A program made the position numbers and the translations under genes. This document shows positions 12,722 to 25,000 of a DNA stretch of 64,000 bases, piece by piece. Each line of letters opens with the position of its first letter. Within the stretch, counting starts at the first letter, position 1. Location of the stretch: the NCBI GenBank assembly GCA_961205875.1, contig OY540809.1:34360267-34424266 (forward strand), written 5' to 3'. Source of the stretch: Sialis fuliginosa. Its lineage: Eukaryota > Arthropoda > Insecta > Megaloptera > Sialidae. The notes below the pieces were generated by a model. The model was given only the letters and a program-made list of their open reading frames with translations, ran no database searches and was not told where the DNA came from.

Positions 12722-14400
12722 GCATTATTCTGCCCCATCTGAGCACTAGGCAGACTTACGGAAATCGTTTATTCATGTGTTGTACATCATGGGAAAAATA
12801 GTTCCAACCTCCACACCCGGGGATAAAAGGGTTTAATTCCTTAGTGAACATGTAAAGAAAAAGTGCATTTTTGCCCCATGTGAGCACTTATAAAATTACC
12901 ACAGGGAGTTAGTTTATGAAAAGTTAGAGAGTGAAAATGCAATGGGCAGACGCGTATGGTTGGGATAAGGGGCAGGCAGACGCACTCAAAGATGCAATTT
13001 TTTTTTTGAAAATTGCCCCATTTGAGCATTGATGAATTTCGGAGGGATGGTAGTTTTTGATCTGTAGATGACCGAAAAAACAAAGGCAGACGCGTAATAT
13101 GGGGGATAAGGGACGGGCAGACTCGCTCAAACATGCAATTTTTTAAATGAAAATTGTCTCATTTGAATTTTTTGAAGAATGATAGGTTTTGATCTATAGA
13201 TGACCGAAAAAACACAGGCAGACGCATAAAAATAAGGGATGGGCAGACGCAATTGAAAGTGGCAAAGGGTTGTAAATTATTTAAAAACATTGTATCTCCA
13301 GTACTAAATATTCCACCGATGATATAAAATATGTTTTAGAATCATCTAAGAAGAAAATATGTCCCTTGTAGTTTTTTTGATTTAAAGTACCGTATGAATT
13401 ATTTTCAATTTTGAATGACCGCCATTTTGAAATTCATAAAGGAATTCCACTAACTAACGAACTTAACTGAGGTATCTACAAGATCGATTTTTCTACCAAG
13501 TTTCAAAAAGATCGGAAGAATACCTGAAAGGCTAGAGACTCCACAAAAAAAAGCCTTATAATAAAATTGAAAATAATTCATAACTCGGGTACTAATTGTC
13601 GGATCGATATTATCAAATATATTTTAGAATTTTCTCAATAAAATCAAATTATTGTATCTCTTATGATTTTTCGATATAAAGTGCCGTTTGGTAGATATTT
13701 TAAAATTTACAAAAAATTATGACAAATCTTGTAAACTAAGGGTCCCGAGTTCGAATCCCAATATTTTTTATTTATTTTTTTTTTTTTTTTTTGTTTATAT
13801 TGTAGAATTGTAGAGTAAAAAGTTAATAAATAATAAATGCTAAATAAAATTTGCGTTATAATTCCGCATACGGTTTATTTATTTCTTATTTTATGAATTA
13901 TTAAAAAAGCGCCAAGGCGATTTTTTTATTTTTGGTCTTAAAATGTTCCTTAAATACTAAAATATTGAACTGTACAAAAAAATCAGAGGTAATCAATTTT
14001 TTTTATTAAAGTTGGCTTCCAGAGCACCGTGGTCTGCCTTTGTTTTTTCGGTCATCTACAGATCAAAAACTGCCATCCCTCCAAAATTCATCAATGCTCA
14101 AATGTTGCAATTTTTAAAAAAATTGCATCTTTGAGTGCGTCTGCCTGCCCCTTATCCCCACCCTACGCGTCTGCCCATTGCATTTTCAATATCTAACTTT
14201 TCATAAACTTAACTCCCTGTGGTAATTTTATAAGTGCTCACATGGGGCAAAAATGCACTTTTTCTTTACATGTTCACTAATTAATTAATAATTAAACCCT
14301 TTTATCCCCGGGTGTGGAGGTTGGAACTATTTTTCCCATGATGTACAACACATGAATAAACAATTTCCGTAAGTCTGCTCAGGTAGGGCAGAAAAATATG
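12722..14400. mobile_element. Foldback element with internal GCAGACGC repeats, 1.7 kb
   Basis: Arms of about 330 bases pair from GCATTATTCTGCCCCATCTG at the left to TAGGGCAGAAAAATATG at the right. The left arm continues into a tandem repeat of about 131-140 bases (starts near 12947, 13087 and 13218), each marked by CAGACGC and GATGACCGAAAAAAC. The right arm has one such unit. Long minus-strand open frames here come from the repeat. Confidence 0.75.
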
Positions 14401-14414
14401 TCATCAGCTCTTGC

Positions 14415-15120
14415 ACTAGAATCAGAACAAAAAGTAAAATTCATTTTTGTTCTATTTAAATTTAAAAGTTAATTATTGAAAACAAAATAAACAATTGACA
14501 ATCAAAAGAATACCGGCCTGTTCCCTCTGCCCAGCGTCTAGTTGCTGCACGCCGCGACACGGGTCGCCATCGCGCGAATAATATGTTTCCGTATATACAT
14601 ATATTTCGATATTTTCTAAACTATACGACCAAATTGGATGCTGCAAAGGGCAAATTATATCTACATTAAGTACTTATGACAATGAAATCATTTATTTCGA
14701 TAAGGATTAATGTTTTGCAGGTCATAAGTCCACGTAAACAGAACCCAAATATTTTTAATCTTCTTTGTAACATAAAAGCAGTCATTGTGGCTTAAATACA
14801 AAAGACTTTATTGTAGATCTTTTGATTTTACGCAATTCTTTAATACATTATGTTGTTCAATATTGAACGGTTTAGGCAGCGTATTGCAAAACAGCGCGCC
14901 GACGACAAAATTTTTTCCGACTTGATTTACTTTTATCGTCACTGCTGAGTTGTTATGTTACCTAACGTAACAAAATATAGCCTATAACCTGGCCAGAGAA
15001 CGTGAAATTTTAATGAATTAAAAAAAAAACATGTAAATCGGATAAGTGGTTCTCGAGTGATAAGCGCACTAACGGACAGACACACAGACAGAGACACGTT
15101 GAGCTTTATATACATGTATA
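14415..15120 (-). mobile_element. Helitron-like element, copy A, 3' truncated
   Basis: The reverse complement begins TATATAAAGCTCAACGTGTC and runs through CTCGAGAACCACTTATCCGA and GCCTAAACCGTTCAATATTG. It is co-linear with copies at 28962-29815 and from 63072. The hairpin plus CTAG terminus seen in the 28962 copy is missing. Non-coding. Confidence 0.75.
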
Positions 15121-15460
15121 GATGCAAAATACGCGTGCAAATTGACAAAAAACACAAAATCCAAGATGGCGGACACTTCCGGTAATTAATTAATGGGCAA
15201 GAATGTGATTTCTTCATCTACTCCGCGAGGGACACCTAACTGCGTCAAAATTTTTACAGACAGTTTCTCGTGAAAAAATCTAAAACGATTGGGTTAGCAA
15301 CGATTCAATCGCACTTATTGTTTACGCACTATGCGATTCATCCGCGCGGTTTCACTCCCGCTCCTCGCACCTGTCATCAATCATTTTCATTCAGTATTGT
15401 TTCAATTGAGCATGCGCACTATTGTTTTTTACAATAGCATGCCATGAGATTTACATATGT

Positions 15461-15780
15461 CTGGTATTATAAACGAGCTAGCAAAATTTGCTAGCTTGCA
15501 AGCACTTCCAAATGAGGTTTCAAACGTATCTGACAGTTCTCTTTAAGTTTCATGAAATGTTTGATAGTTTTCGCGCACGCGTGGTATGTAAACACCAACG
15601 GTATTAAAACAGTGGTGATATTATTAAAATTATTTTGTATGGTCAGAGTCGCTGTTACAATTAGTTGAAGTATCACTGCTCTAAATTCCATAGCTAATCC
15701 ATAGATACTACTACAGAATTAATACCCCATTTGAGAGTGCTTGCAAGCTAGCAAATTTTGCGAGCTCCTTTATTATACCG
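15461..15780. mobile_element. Inverted-repeat MITE, also found at 63788
   Basis: Ends CTGGTATTATAAACGAGCTA and GAGCTCCTTTATTATACCG, with arms carrying AGCAAAATTTGCTAGCTTGC. The interior ACAGTGGTGATATTATTAAA and GAATTTAGAGCAG-type sequence matches 63788-64000 in inverse orientation. Confidence 0.75.
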
Positions 15781-16108
15781 CACACTGCTGAATTCAGCAG
15801 CGCGGCTAAATTGTTCTGCTGAATCGCCAATGTGTAAGGAAGGGGTCATAAAAACGCTCTGAAGAAACACTCATGCACAGTAACGACACCAAGCAACGGA
15901 GCGAGGAATAAGAGGTGTCTACTATTTGTTTTTCATGTTTCAATAGTAGTAATGAACCATAAGCTGAGATATAATTATTATTACTTACTAAAATCAATAC
16001 TGATGAAGCAATATTTCTGTTTTTCCATGATAAATAATTTTGATAGAATAATATAAGTTGTTATTTGTAATAAGATCTTTCGATTCCCACTCATATTTAC
16101 TTTTGGCA

Positions 16109-16160
16109 ACATATAATAATAATAATAATATTTTAATAATAATAATAAAATATTTATTAT
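16109..16160 (+). repeat. AAT microsatellite
   Basis: Imperfect run of AAT/ATA triplets next to the left edge of the large palindrome. Confidence 0.7.
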
Positions 16161-16227
16161 ATTTGAATCGCCCAACAATGGGATATAGTGCTGCAACTCA
16201 AACCGTGCAAGTCGCTTAGAACGCGAG

Positions 16228-19174
16228 TAACCGGCAAGATCGAGATAACTCTTTCTGTCCCATACTAATCGAAAGTACATTAGTTGACAATACTTTGGAC
16301 AAAAATTACCCAAAATTACTGCGTCGGAACACAGCAAAATGGGGCTTCACAGTACGCGAAACTCACGCGACGTTTTAAACGCTTTTTCCACTGATCTATT
16401 TATGAAATTTGAAATCTTTTGTAATATACTCATTAGGCATACATCAGGCTTCAAGAATATATAAACATATATATAAAAAATGTTGTTTAAAACAAAAAAA
16501 TGGGACTTAAAGGATGATTTCTGGAATTTTTGGGGGATTTTTTAAAGACAATTTTAGTTATTATTTACTATTCTGTGAAAAGTATGAACCTTATACAAAA
16601 ATGTTTCAAATAAAAGTTGTAGAACATATATTCTTGAACAAAACAAGTGGTTTCTAATTTATATGCGACTAAAATTGTCGTACTTAGAGTAAATTATAGC
16701 AAACCGTACAAAACATTTAATTGACAAATATTTTCAAATTTTTAATAGAAAATCATATAAACTTACACCCATTAATAATATCAAATAAATTAATATAATA
16801 TTTACGAGATATGTAAGGTTTTATAGTACATTGACAAGATGTAACTAGGACACAAAGCTTACCAAAATTACTTCATGTATCAACCCCTAAAATCGAAAAA
16901 CCACCCCCAAAACATTACTCGCCACTAGTTTCAGATAATTATCTCGATAATGACCACTGATGGGAGAAATTTTTACTAAACTTAATTTATAGAGAAGGAA
17001 ATTTTAGACAAGAATCGGTAATTATATTTTACATTTATGCATTAAGTAAAGCAGAATTAATATATTTACGTATTGCATTAACACCTTAATCTTACATTCA
17101 CGACAGAATAAACAAGCCCATGTTATATAATATATGTAAGCCCATGTTATATAAAATATTCGAATGTATATCAGTTGAGAATACTTCGGACAAAAATTAC
17201 CCAAAATTACAGTGCCGGAACATAATATAATAGGGTCTTCAATGTACGCGACTCGCGTAAAATGTTTTGATTGCTTTTTTCACTGATTTATTTAAGAAAT
17301 TCGAAATCTATTGCAATGCACTCGTTTGGCAGACATCAGGCTTCAAGAATAATAAACACATATATCAAATATTTTGTTAAAATATGAAAATAAACACGAA
17401 TTAGTTTTATTTGTGTGCAATTATATATAGCAATATATCAACCTAACTTCTATTAAAAATCGAACTAAGAAAGTTTATCTAGATGGTGGTTATGCCAATC
17501 GTCTTGTAACAAAAGAAATTATCAACGCAGGTTCACGAGACTCGGTTATTTTATCTTCAAATCACACAGAAACAGATGTACGGATTATGTTATATATAAA
17601 TTACGTGTGCAATCAATATTCAATATTATTTGTAGTAGTACGATTTCCTGATACAGATGTATTTTTTCTTTTAATATGTCACTACACAAAATCAATAAGA
17701 CGACTTGTTGTTTTAAAATTAAACTTAAGTTACACCTTGTCAATGTAAAAATAAATTTTTCTAATAAAAATTTGAAAATATTTGTCGATTAAATGTTTTG
17801 TACGGTTTGTTGTAATTAATGAACTACCACTTGTTTTTTGATGTGTATATGTTCTACAACTTTTACTTGAAGCACTTTTTTAAAAGGTTCATACTTCATA
17901 CTTGTCACATAATAGTATCTTATAATTAAAATTGTCTATAAAAATCATCCAAATATAACATAATCGCGGAAAATCAAAAAAAATTCTAATTTCATGTTTT
18001 TAATGTCATTTTCTTTATTTTAACAAAATATTTGATATATGTGTTTATTATTCTAGAAGCCAGATGTCTGCCAAATGAGTGCATTGCAATAGATTTCGAA
18101 TTTCTTAATTAAATCAGTGAAAAAAGCGATTAAAACATTTTACGCGAGTCGCGTGTACATTGAAGACCCTATTATGTTATGTTCCGGCACTGTAATTTTG
18201 TGTAATTTTTGTCCGAAGTATTCTCAACTGATATACATTCGAATATATTATATAACATGGGCTTACATATATTATATAACATGAGCTTGTTTATTCTGTC
18301 GTGAATGTAAGGTTAAGGTGTTAATGCAATACGTAAATATATTTATTCTGCTTTACTTAATGCATAAATGTAAAATATAATTACCGATTCTTGTCTAAAA
18401 TTTCCTTCTCTATAAATTAAGTTTAGTAAAAATTTCTCCCATCAGTGGTCATTATCGAGATAATTACCTGAAACTAGTGGCGAGTAATGTTTTGGGGGTG
18501 GTTTTTCGATTTTAGGGGTTGATACATGAAGTAATTTTGGTAAGATTTGTGTCCTAGTTACATCTTGTCAATGTACTATAAAACCTTACATATCTCGTAA
18601 ATATTATATTAATTTATTTGATATTATTAATGGGTGTAAGTTTATATGATTTTCTATTAAAAATTTGAAAATATTTGTCAATTAAATGTTTTGTACGGTT
18701 TGCTATAATTTACTCTAAGTACGACAATTTTAGTCGCATATAAATTAGAAACCACTTGTTTTGTTCAAGAATATATGTTCTACAACTTTTATTTGAAACA
18801 TTTTTGTATAAGGTTCATACTTTTCACAGAATAGTAAATAATAACTAAAATTGTCTTTAAAAAATCCCCCAAAAATTCCAGAAATCATCCTTTAAGTCCC
18901 ATTTTTTTGTTTTAAACAACATTTTTTATATATATGTTTATATATTCTTGAAGCCTGATGTATGCCTAATGAGTATATTACAAAAGATTTCAAATTTCAT
19001 AAATAGATCAGTGGAAAAAGCGTTTAAAACGTCGCGTGAGTTTCGCGTACTGTGAAGCCCCATTTTGCTGTGTTCCGACGCAGTAATTTTGGGTAATTTT
19101 TGTCCAAAGTATTGTCAACTAATGTACTTTCGATTAGTATGGGACAGAAAGAGTTATCTCGATCTTGCCGGTTA
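16228..19174. repeat. Giant near-perfect palindrome, 2.9 kb
   Basis: The left arm from TAACCGGCAAGATCGAGATA pairs with the right arm ending TATCTCGATCTTGCCGGTTA, and pairing continues inward for over 600 bases. A second, diverged version of the same terminal block lies within each arm (about 17170-17300 and 18120-18230; for example GACAAAAATTACCCAAAATT in both), roughly on the same centre near 17700. No ORF with recognisable function. Probably a foldback transposon built from two nested inverted pairs. Confidence 0.8.
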
Positions 19175-19265
19175 TGTCGAAAATATATGGTCAAGCTGCA
19201 GCTCTAATACAAATGGTCAAAACAATACACAAAATACAAAAATATATAATATAATAGTTACATAG

Positions 19266-19804
19266 TTACACAAAATACTATACCAGATGAGGTGACAGTT
19301 CTGAAAACAGAAACAAACAGACAATAACTAATTATAATTAAATAATTACATCTGTTAAATTATACAGTGCTATATTAGTTAAATGTCTACATAATAATTT
19401 TTTTAATTTATTTATTTCTGTAGTTTCCTTTAAGTTTAAAGGTAATTGGTGGTAGATTTATTAACCAGTATAAATTGGTCCCTTTTCAAAAAAAGTTGTT
19501 CTGTGTTTCAGAACCATGTCACCTCCTCTGGTATTATAATGCTTAACATCATTGTTATTTCTTCTTAAATAATCATTTAAGAACATTGTTGACAGATGTT
19601 CGTAGATATATTGTTAATATTTTGTTTTTTTTAAAACAACTATGACAAGATTCTCTATAGTTCAAACTAAATGTGATACGAAAGATTCTCTTCTGTATTG
19701 TAAATATTCTATGCATATCACCAGAACGTCCCCACAAGATTACTCCATATTTGAGTGTTGGATACACATATCCATAGTATACCATCATTAGGTTATATGT
19801 TAGG
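19266..19804 (-). pseudogene. Jockey-like LINE reverse-transcriptase 3' fragment (broken)
   Basis: On the minus strand, residues YGYVYPTLKYGVILWGRSGD followed by HRIFTIQKRI fit the C-terminal part of a Jockey/R1-type non-LTR reverse transcriptase. Downstream (19520-19330) HRTTFFEKGPIY and HQLPLNLKETTEI continue the typical tail, but with in-frame stops. The fragment is cut at its upstream side by the hAT element at 19805-21171. Confidence 0.7.
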
Positions 19805-21171
19805 CAGTGGCGTCACTAGGGTTGGTGTCACCCAGTGCGGTAACTCATGGTGTCACCCCCCCTTGAAAAAAAAATTAGACCCCTTCTATAAAATGAAGTG
19901 TTTTCAAAAAAATTTCACCTACCCCATTGAGTGGGGTGTCGTTAGAAAGGTCTCCTAAAATTCAACAAAACATGTAATTTGATACATGTTTTGAATTTAA
20001 CCCTTCAATCACGATTTATTTACTCTTTAAAGTTATTATAAAAGCGTCCCCTCCCCTCTATTTTCTAAGCCATCAATAAAAAAAATCTGAAAAAATTCCA
20101 GGATGTAGCTTTTAATTAGTACATTCACTGAAAATTATAACGAACATTGTTAAAAATATTTTGGACCCTCCTTTTATAAAAAGTGAACTCACACTTTTTC
20201 CCACTTACCCCATTGAGTGGGGTGTCATTTATTGATAGGTCTCCTAAAATACAATAAAAAATTTTGAAATAACTCTTTTTTTATAAATTGTAGTGAGAAT
20301 GACTACAGAAAGTGCAGTGTGCATTAATTGCCGATAACATTTTCACCGCAAAATGAGTGCAAAATTACTATAAGGCCGTGGTATCAATAAATAATTGATT
20401 ATAAATTAAAAAACATAGGTACACCAAACTATTGCTATAAATTGACAAAATTTGAAACCACGATAAATTGCAGTTTTCCGTTTCCTGACTTTTTTCCCGA
20501 TAACTTCGGAAACCGCACGTTTCTGCACCTAATTCTTATAAATGTTTAGAATGAACACCTAAGCTACAAATCTATATTAAATATAAAGCGTGGGGAAGCG
20601 TGGGTGACTGCCAAATGTCTCGGTGAACTTGAAGAATTTTCTTTTCTCCCTTATTTTATTGTTCAATTAATTAATCGTTAACTGAACCGTATAATTAAAA
20701 ACATAAAATTGTCCTAAAATTTCCATAAGATGAGCTTTTCAGAAATGTATAATACATTATACATATTCCTACAAAGTTTTATAGAAAATTAACTTTTAAA
20801 GTGATGAAGCGAACAGGTTTGAATTGAAAATCCACAAAAATAATGAACAGTAAGGCTTCAAAAATAGTCTTTTTACATAAAATTATGTGAAATTCCTGCA
20901 TTATAGTAAAGAATAAAGATTGACCATTAAACTAATAAATAAAATTAAAATATAATGTATGTAGGGACTTTAGTAAAAAACATTTATGATATGTTGTTGT
21001 TAATAAATTTTCCATAGTGCGCTGGGCCGGCTGAGGTGAAACAATGCATAAGAATAATTTCATGGAGTGACAGAATCGTAGATAGTGATGTTTTGCATTT
21101 GGGTGTCACCCCTTGTGATGGTGTCACCCGGTGCGGTCCGCACCCCCCGCACCGCCCTAGTGACGCCACTG
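19805..21171. mobile_element. hAT-type element with perfect 8-bp duplication
   Basis: Ends CAGTGGCGTCACTAGGG and CCCTAGTGACGCCACTG, with the perfect duplication ATGTTAGG at 19797-19804 and 21172-21179. Subterminal GGTGTCACCC blocks are also inverted. The 1.37 kb interior has no transposase frame, so it is non-autonomous. Confidence 0.9.
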
Positions 21172-21246
21172 ATGTTAGGCAATATTCTTTCAATGCGCTC
21201 TCCTGAGAAGTCACATTTATAACCTAAGACCATCGGTTTAAAGCAT
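21172..21246 (-). pseudogene. Upstream remainder of the split LINE fragment
   Basis: On the minus strand the short stretch KCDFSGERIERILPN lies directly beyond the hAT target duplication and is oriented like the LINE fragment at 19266-19804. It is probably the same insertion before the hAT element landed. Too short for a firm call. Confidence 0.4.
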
Positions 21247-21401
21247 TGGCATTTTACAGAAACGGTCTCCGTCATTACTTTGACCTTGCAAATCTATTGC
21301 ATATTAGCTGCGTCGAAACGGCGATGTCACTTGTATTGAATTGCATATAATAGATTTGCAAGGTCAAAACGGTGACGGAGACCGTTTCTGTAAAGTGCCA
21401 A
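21247..21401. mobile_element. Palindromic MITE, 155 bases
   Basis: Ends TTGGCATTTTACAGAAACGG and its inverse CCGTTTCTGTAAAGTGCCAA. The arms extend through GTCTCCGTCA and GACCTTGCAAATCTATTGCA. Confidence 0.8.
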
Positions 21402-21425
21402 AGTTTAATTAAATAATGTTCTACT

Positions 21426-21520
21426 GCAGTGCTTCGCAAACTTTTTAGTACCGCGACCCAAATTTTAGAACGACAAGCAACGCTTTCAAACAAAATCAAA
21501 ATGATTTTTGAAATTTTTAA
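21426..21520. mobile_element. Single hAT-type end
   Basis: CAGTGCTTCGCAAACTTTTTAGTACCGCGACCC has the form of a hAT terminus. No matching right end was found before the HDAC4 exon at 22070, so the element is truncated or diverged. Confidence 0.4.
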
Positions 21521-21857
21521 ACCTGTTTTTTCCAAAAGAATTATTTAACATTAAGGATAAAACATGTCTAATGAATTATACATAATTACCTTCATAAGAG
21601 TCAATAATGTTTTCGAAAAGCAAGGACAAAATTCAAAGTTATGTAATTACGGTAAAAATGGTTGTCGTACATCATAGATTGAAAAAAATGCATTTTTCAA
21701 TTTGAAATCTACTTTTCAATGCATTTCATAACTTGAATTTTTATTAATTTTCGACGGAGTAATGATATTTATTTATAAAGCAAGCAAAAAAACGTATTAA
21801 TTATTATAAATTGTAAAACTGTGCATGTTTGGGGCACATCTACGGAATACACTTAGG

Positions 21858-21955
21858 GTGCGGGAGCTATATTCATGCAGGACTATGCGAAGATAAAAAC
21901 ACTTTTGTCGTTACTTTGATACCTGGTCTAACATGAATATAGCCCGTGAACCATC
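21858..21955. repeat. Small inverted repeat upstream of the first HDAC4 exon seen
   Basis: GCGGGAGCTATATTCATG pairs with CATGAATATAGCCCGTG about 60 bases away. No duplication recognised. Confidence 0.45.
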
Positions 21956-22069
21956 ATTGATGAAACAATACATACTACGTGCGGTACACATCTGTCCGGC
22001 ATCATTGGTTTGTTGTAAACGTATGTCTGAATGCGTGGATGAGAGATACACATAAACAGAATATGTCAG

Positions 22070-25000
22070 TGTGCTGGTGTTACATGTAAGGAGTTTTGGG
22101 AACAGCAGAAGCAGTTGGAGGAGATCAGGGAGAGGGAGAAGCTCGAGGCGCTCAGAAAAAAGGACAAACATGAGCAGAGTGCTGTCGCGTCCTCGGAAGT
22201 CAAGCAGAAACTGCAGGTTCGTACTGAATTGTGTATTTAATTTAATTAAATGTAATTTATTGACAGACCCTGAAGGGTCGACTTTTATAAAATAAAATTT
22301 CTTAAATATTCTTTCTCTATCTGTCTTGGTTATAAACAAATAAAAAGTTGTAAAAACTTGAATAAAAAAGATAAAAGAACTAATTTAATATTGATTGTAT
22401 TGATATAACTTTCTAAAGATTTGAAAACATGAAAATTTATTGTTTTCATTTTTTCATAAGCAGCATAAATAAAAATATTTTGCAAGTTTGTTCGGTATTC
22501 ATTGAAAATAAATTATTGATGTTTGGTAATCTCTCTTTAATAATGTATCAATAATTCAATTAACTTTTCTTTAAATTAATTATATGAATCTAAAAGATTT
22601 TTCTGAAGATTATTTTTATAGACGAGTTGAAATTAATTTAATAATTGAAGAGAAAAAACTATATATAAATTTAATAATTGATTAACAGCTCAAAATAATG
22701 TTATATTATTTTAAATTTCCAAGTATGATCTTCTTTGCAATACTTCTAATATATGTTTAATTTAAAAAATTAAACTTATATACATATATTATTTATACTA
22801 AATGCCTTTTAAATTTTATTAAAATGTATGTATATCTTCTATGTTTATATTTTTTTCTAAAAGCAATTATGGTTCTTGCCAGATTTTCTTGAAAAAAAAA
22901 CTAGATGCAGCTTCACAATCACCGAAGGGTTCAATAACAACGTCAACAAGTTACAGAAATTGGTAAGAAAATTGATTTTTTAATACTCGTAAAACAGTTG
23001 AGTTAATCTTCGGTGTTTTTATTTAGTTATGCTGAAGTCAACAAACAACAATCGCCTTCGAATACAGCAAATAACCAAGGTTACACGTTTGATCCTGGAG
23101 TCGAGAGACCTGATAAAGATTTTCCGTTAAGAAAAACCGGTTAGTTTATTATAAATGTGTTCATACGTTATCTAAAAGTGAAGATCTTTTTCAATGTAGT
23201 TTATTTAAAAGTAAAACTAGTACTACAATTTTATTTATATTGCAAATGACACATCAGTTTAACCATTTCAAAAATAACTTTGGCAGTTATGTTAACCGTA
23301 AATATATAGGAAAAACCCATGACTCTTTACCTTATATTCGTTCGTACATTTCAAGTGGTCATTTATTCAAATATAAATATAATTATATAACACCTGTAGA
23401 TTTATCATCTAACAAAAATAAAAAGTAACTTATGTACACCCATTTAAATTATCCAAAATTCATCGATTTGAATATATTAAAAACATTTTTTCTGCTCCAT
23501 GTCGATTGGAAAATTCCTTTTCCAATGGCTCAATACTAGAGCAAAAAAATATGTATTTATATAATATGAAATTAATATATCATTTTTTACAGCTTCTGAA
23601 CCTAATCTATTAAAGGTTCGCATTAAACAACGAGTGATGGAACGGCGGTCTGGTCCGATGTCTAAACGTCATGACAGATTACTTGCTTGCATCAAAAAGA
23701 AATCTCAAATGGCCAGTGAGTATTAACAATTTTTAAACAATAAAATCACAGTAGAAGACTTCACAACAAAAATTCTCCAAATTTGTGAGATACAACTTAT
23801 ATCACATTAAAAATAAAAAAATAACTGTTGCTTTATTTTTCAGATTGCTCAGTTGGCAACAACAATTCAGTGGGTTCATCATCTTTACTCACTGCTGAAA
23901 GATGCTCACCTACTTCAGTTGGAAGCGCACCTATCAAAGAGGTATCGAATATCTAAACTTGTATTGTTTTCTTCATCGTTTGACTGAGTTTGTGTGATTT
24001 CAGGAGGATGAAGAAAGTTTTGGACCACTTCGCAAAAGTAACAGTCACAACAGCATGGGGAATCTGTCTCTGTACACGAGCCCGTCCATGCCAAATATTT
24101 CTATAAGCACCGCTTTACATTTATTGCCTGGGGTGAGTTGTTATATATGATTTATTGAAAAATTTCAAAATAGTTAATGTAGTTTTTTAAATTTTGTATT
24201 TTCATTTTTGAAGTATTTATTTTTATTAGAAAATATAAAGGTCCAAATAGATTATAATATTTATTTTTAATACATCTGATGGTAAATATTATGTGTATTT
24301 AGCTATTTGAGGTATGATTCATATTCAGAGTTAATCTGAAAGTCAGTTTATTCAGGACCCTAATGCAATGCTGCCACCTGTGTCTGAAGCTCAAGTAAGA
24401 GCTGCGTGTACAGCTCGTCTCGGCCTGCCGTTGACAGGGCAAATGTTGACCAACACTCTACCTTTCTATCCCCGCTTGCCTGCCATAGAAGCTGACGGAA
24501 TGGATGAACAAACTCTTTCTGTCGTTTCCGAAAATCATCAGGTATATTCGATGTTGTGTCAAATATATTCAGTAAGCATTTTGTAATAAAATTTTTAATT
24601 TTAATTTTATAAACATACGTAAATGATTTGTTGAATGTTATAATTTTATTTTGAACTTGAATATATCAACTTTAACTCTACAAATATTAGATAGGCAATG
24701 CAGTTCTTTCTAAAACTATTCCTAGATAACGAGATTTTCAAAATGATATTTTTTTGTAAATTTCAAAAAACAAATATTGTAGGTATATATAACCTTTTTT
24801 ACTAATAACGAGATATTGTTCTCCAAAGTAATGTTAAAATAAAGTAATAATTTTTTCTTTGCTAAGGTTTAATTATAATTTACAATTATTAAATACTTAT
24901 AATAAATATGTAACTAAAAATATCATAATTTTCCAGTTTATATAAAATTAAACAATTTTCTTAATTAGAATTTATATTTATGTTTCTTGTTTCGACATTT

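Noticed and set aside
12841-13134. 97-residue frame on the - strand with repeated PLIPxIRVCPL
   Set aside because: Comes from the tandem CAGACGC repeat in a foldback element; the periodicity is of DNA, not of a protein domain.
12841-13260. Repeat array that could suggest CRISPR
   Set aside because: Units are about 131-140 bases, imperfect, in a eukaryotic foldback element; no short repeat-spacer structure.
13740-13766. Possible tRNA gene or SINE head
   Set aside because: Only a T-arm/B-box-like string is visible; no A box, acceptor stem or anticodon arm could be found upstream.
15981-16337. 118-residue frame on the - strand, and its relative at 19065-19265
   Set aside because: Both are the two arms of the 16228-19174 palindrome read in the same direction relative to the element; the frame is interrupted by an AAT microsatellite and has no conserved motif.
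21911-22339. 142-residue open frame on the - strand
   Set aside because: Overlaps the HDAC4 exon on the opposite strand; the LLQLLLLF-type part is the mirror of the Glu/Gln-rich helix.
23240-23428. 62-residue open frame inside an HDAC4 intron
   Set aside because: No splice sites place it in phase with the neighbouring exons, which join directly through RKTASEP; no family similarity recognised.
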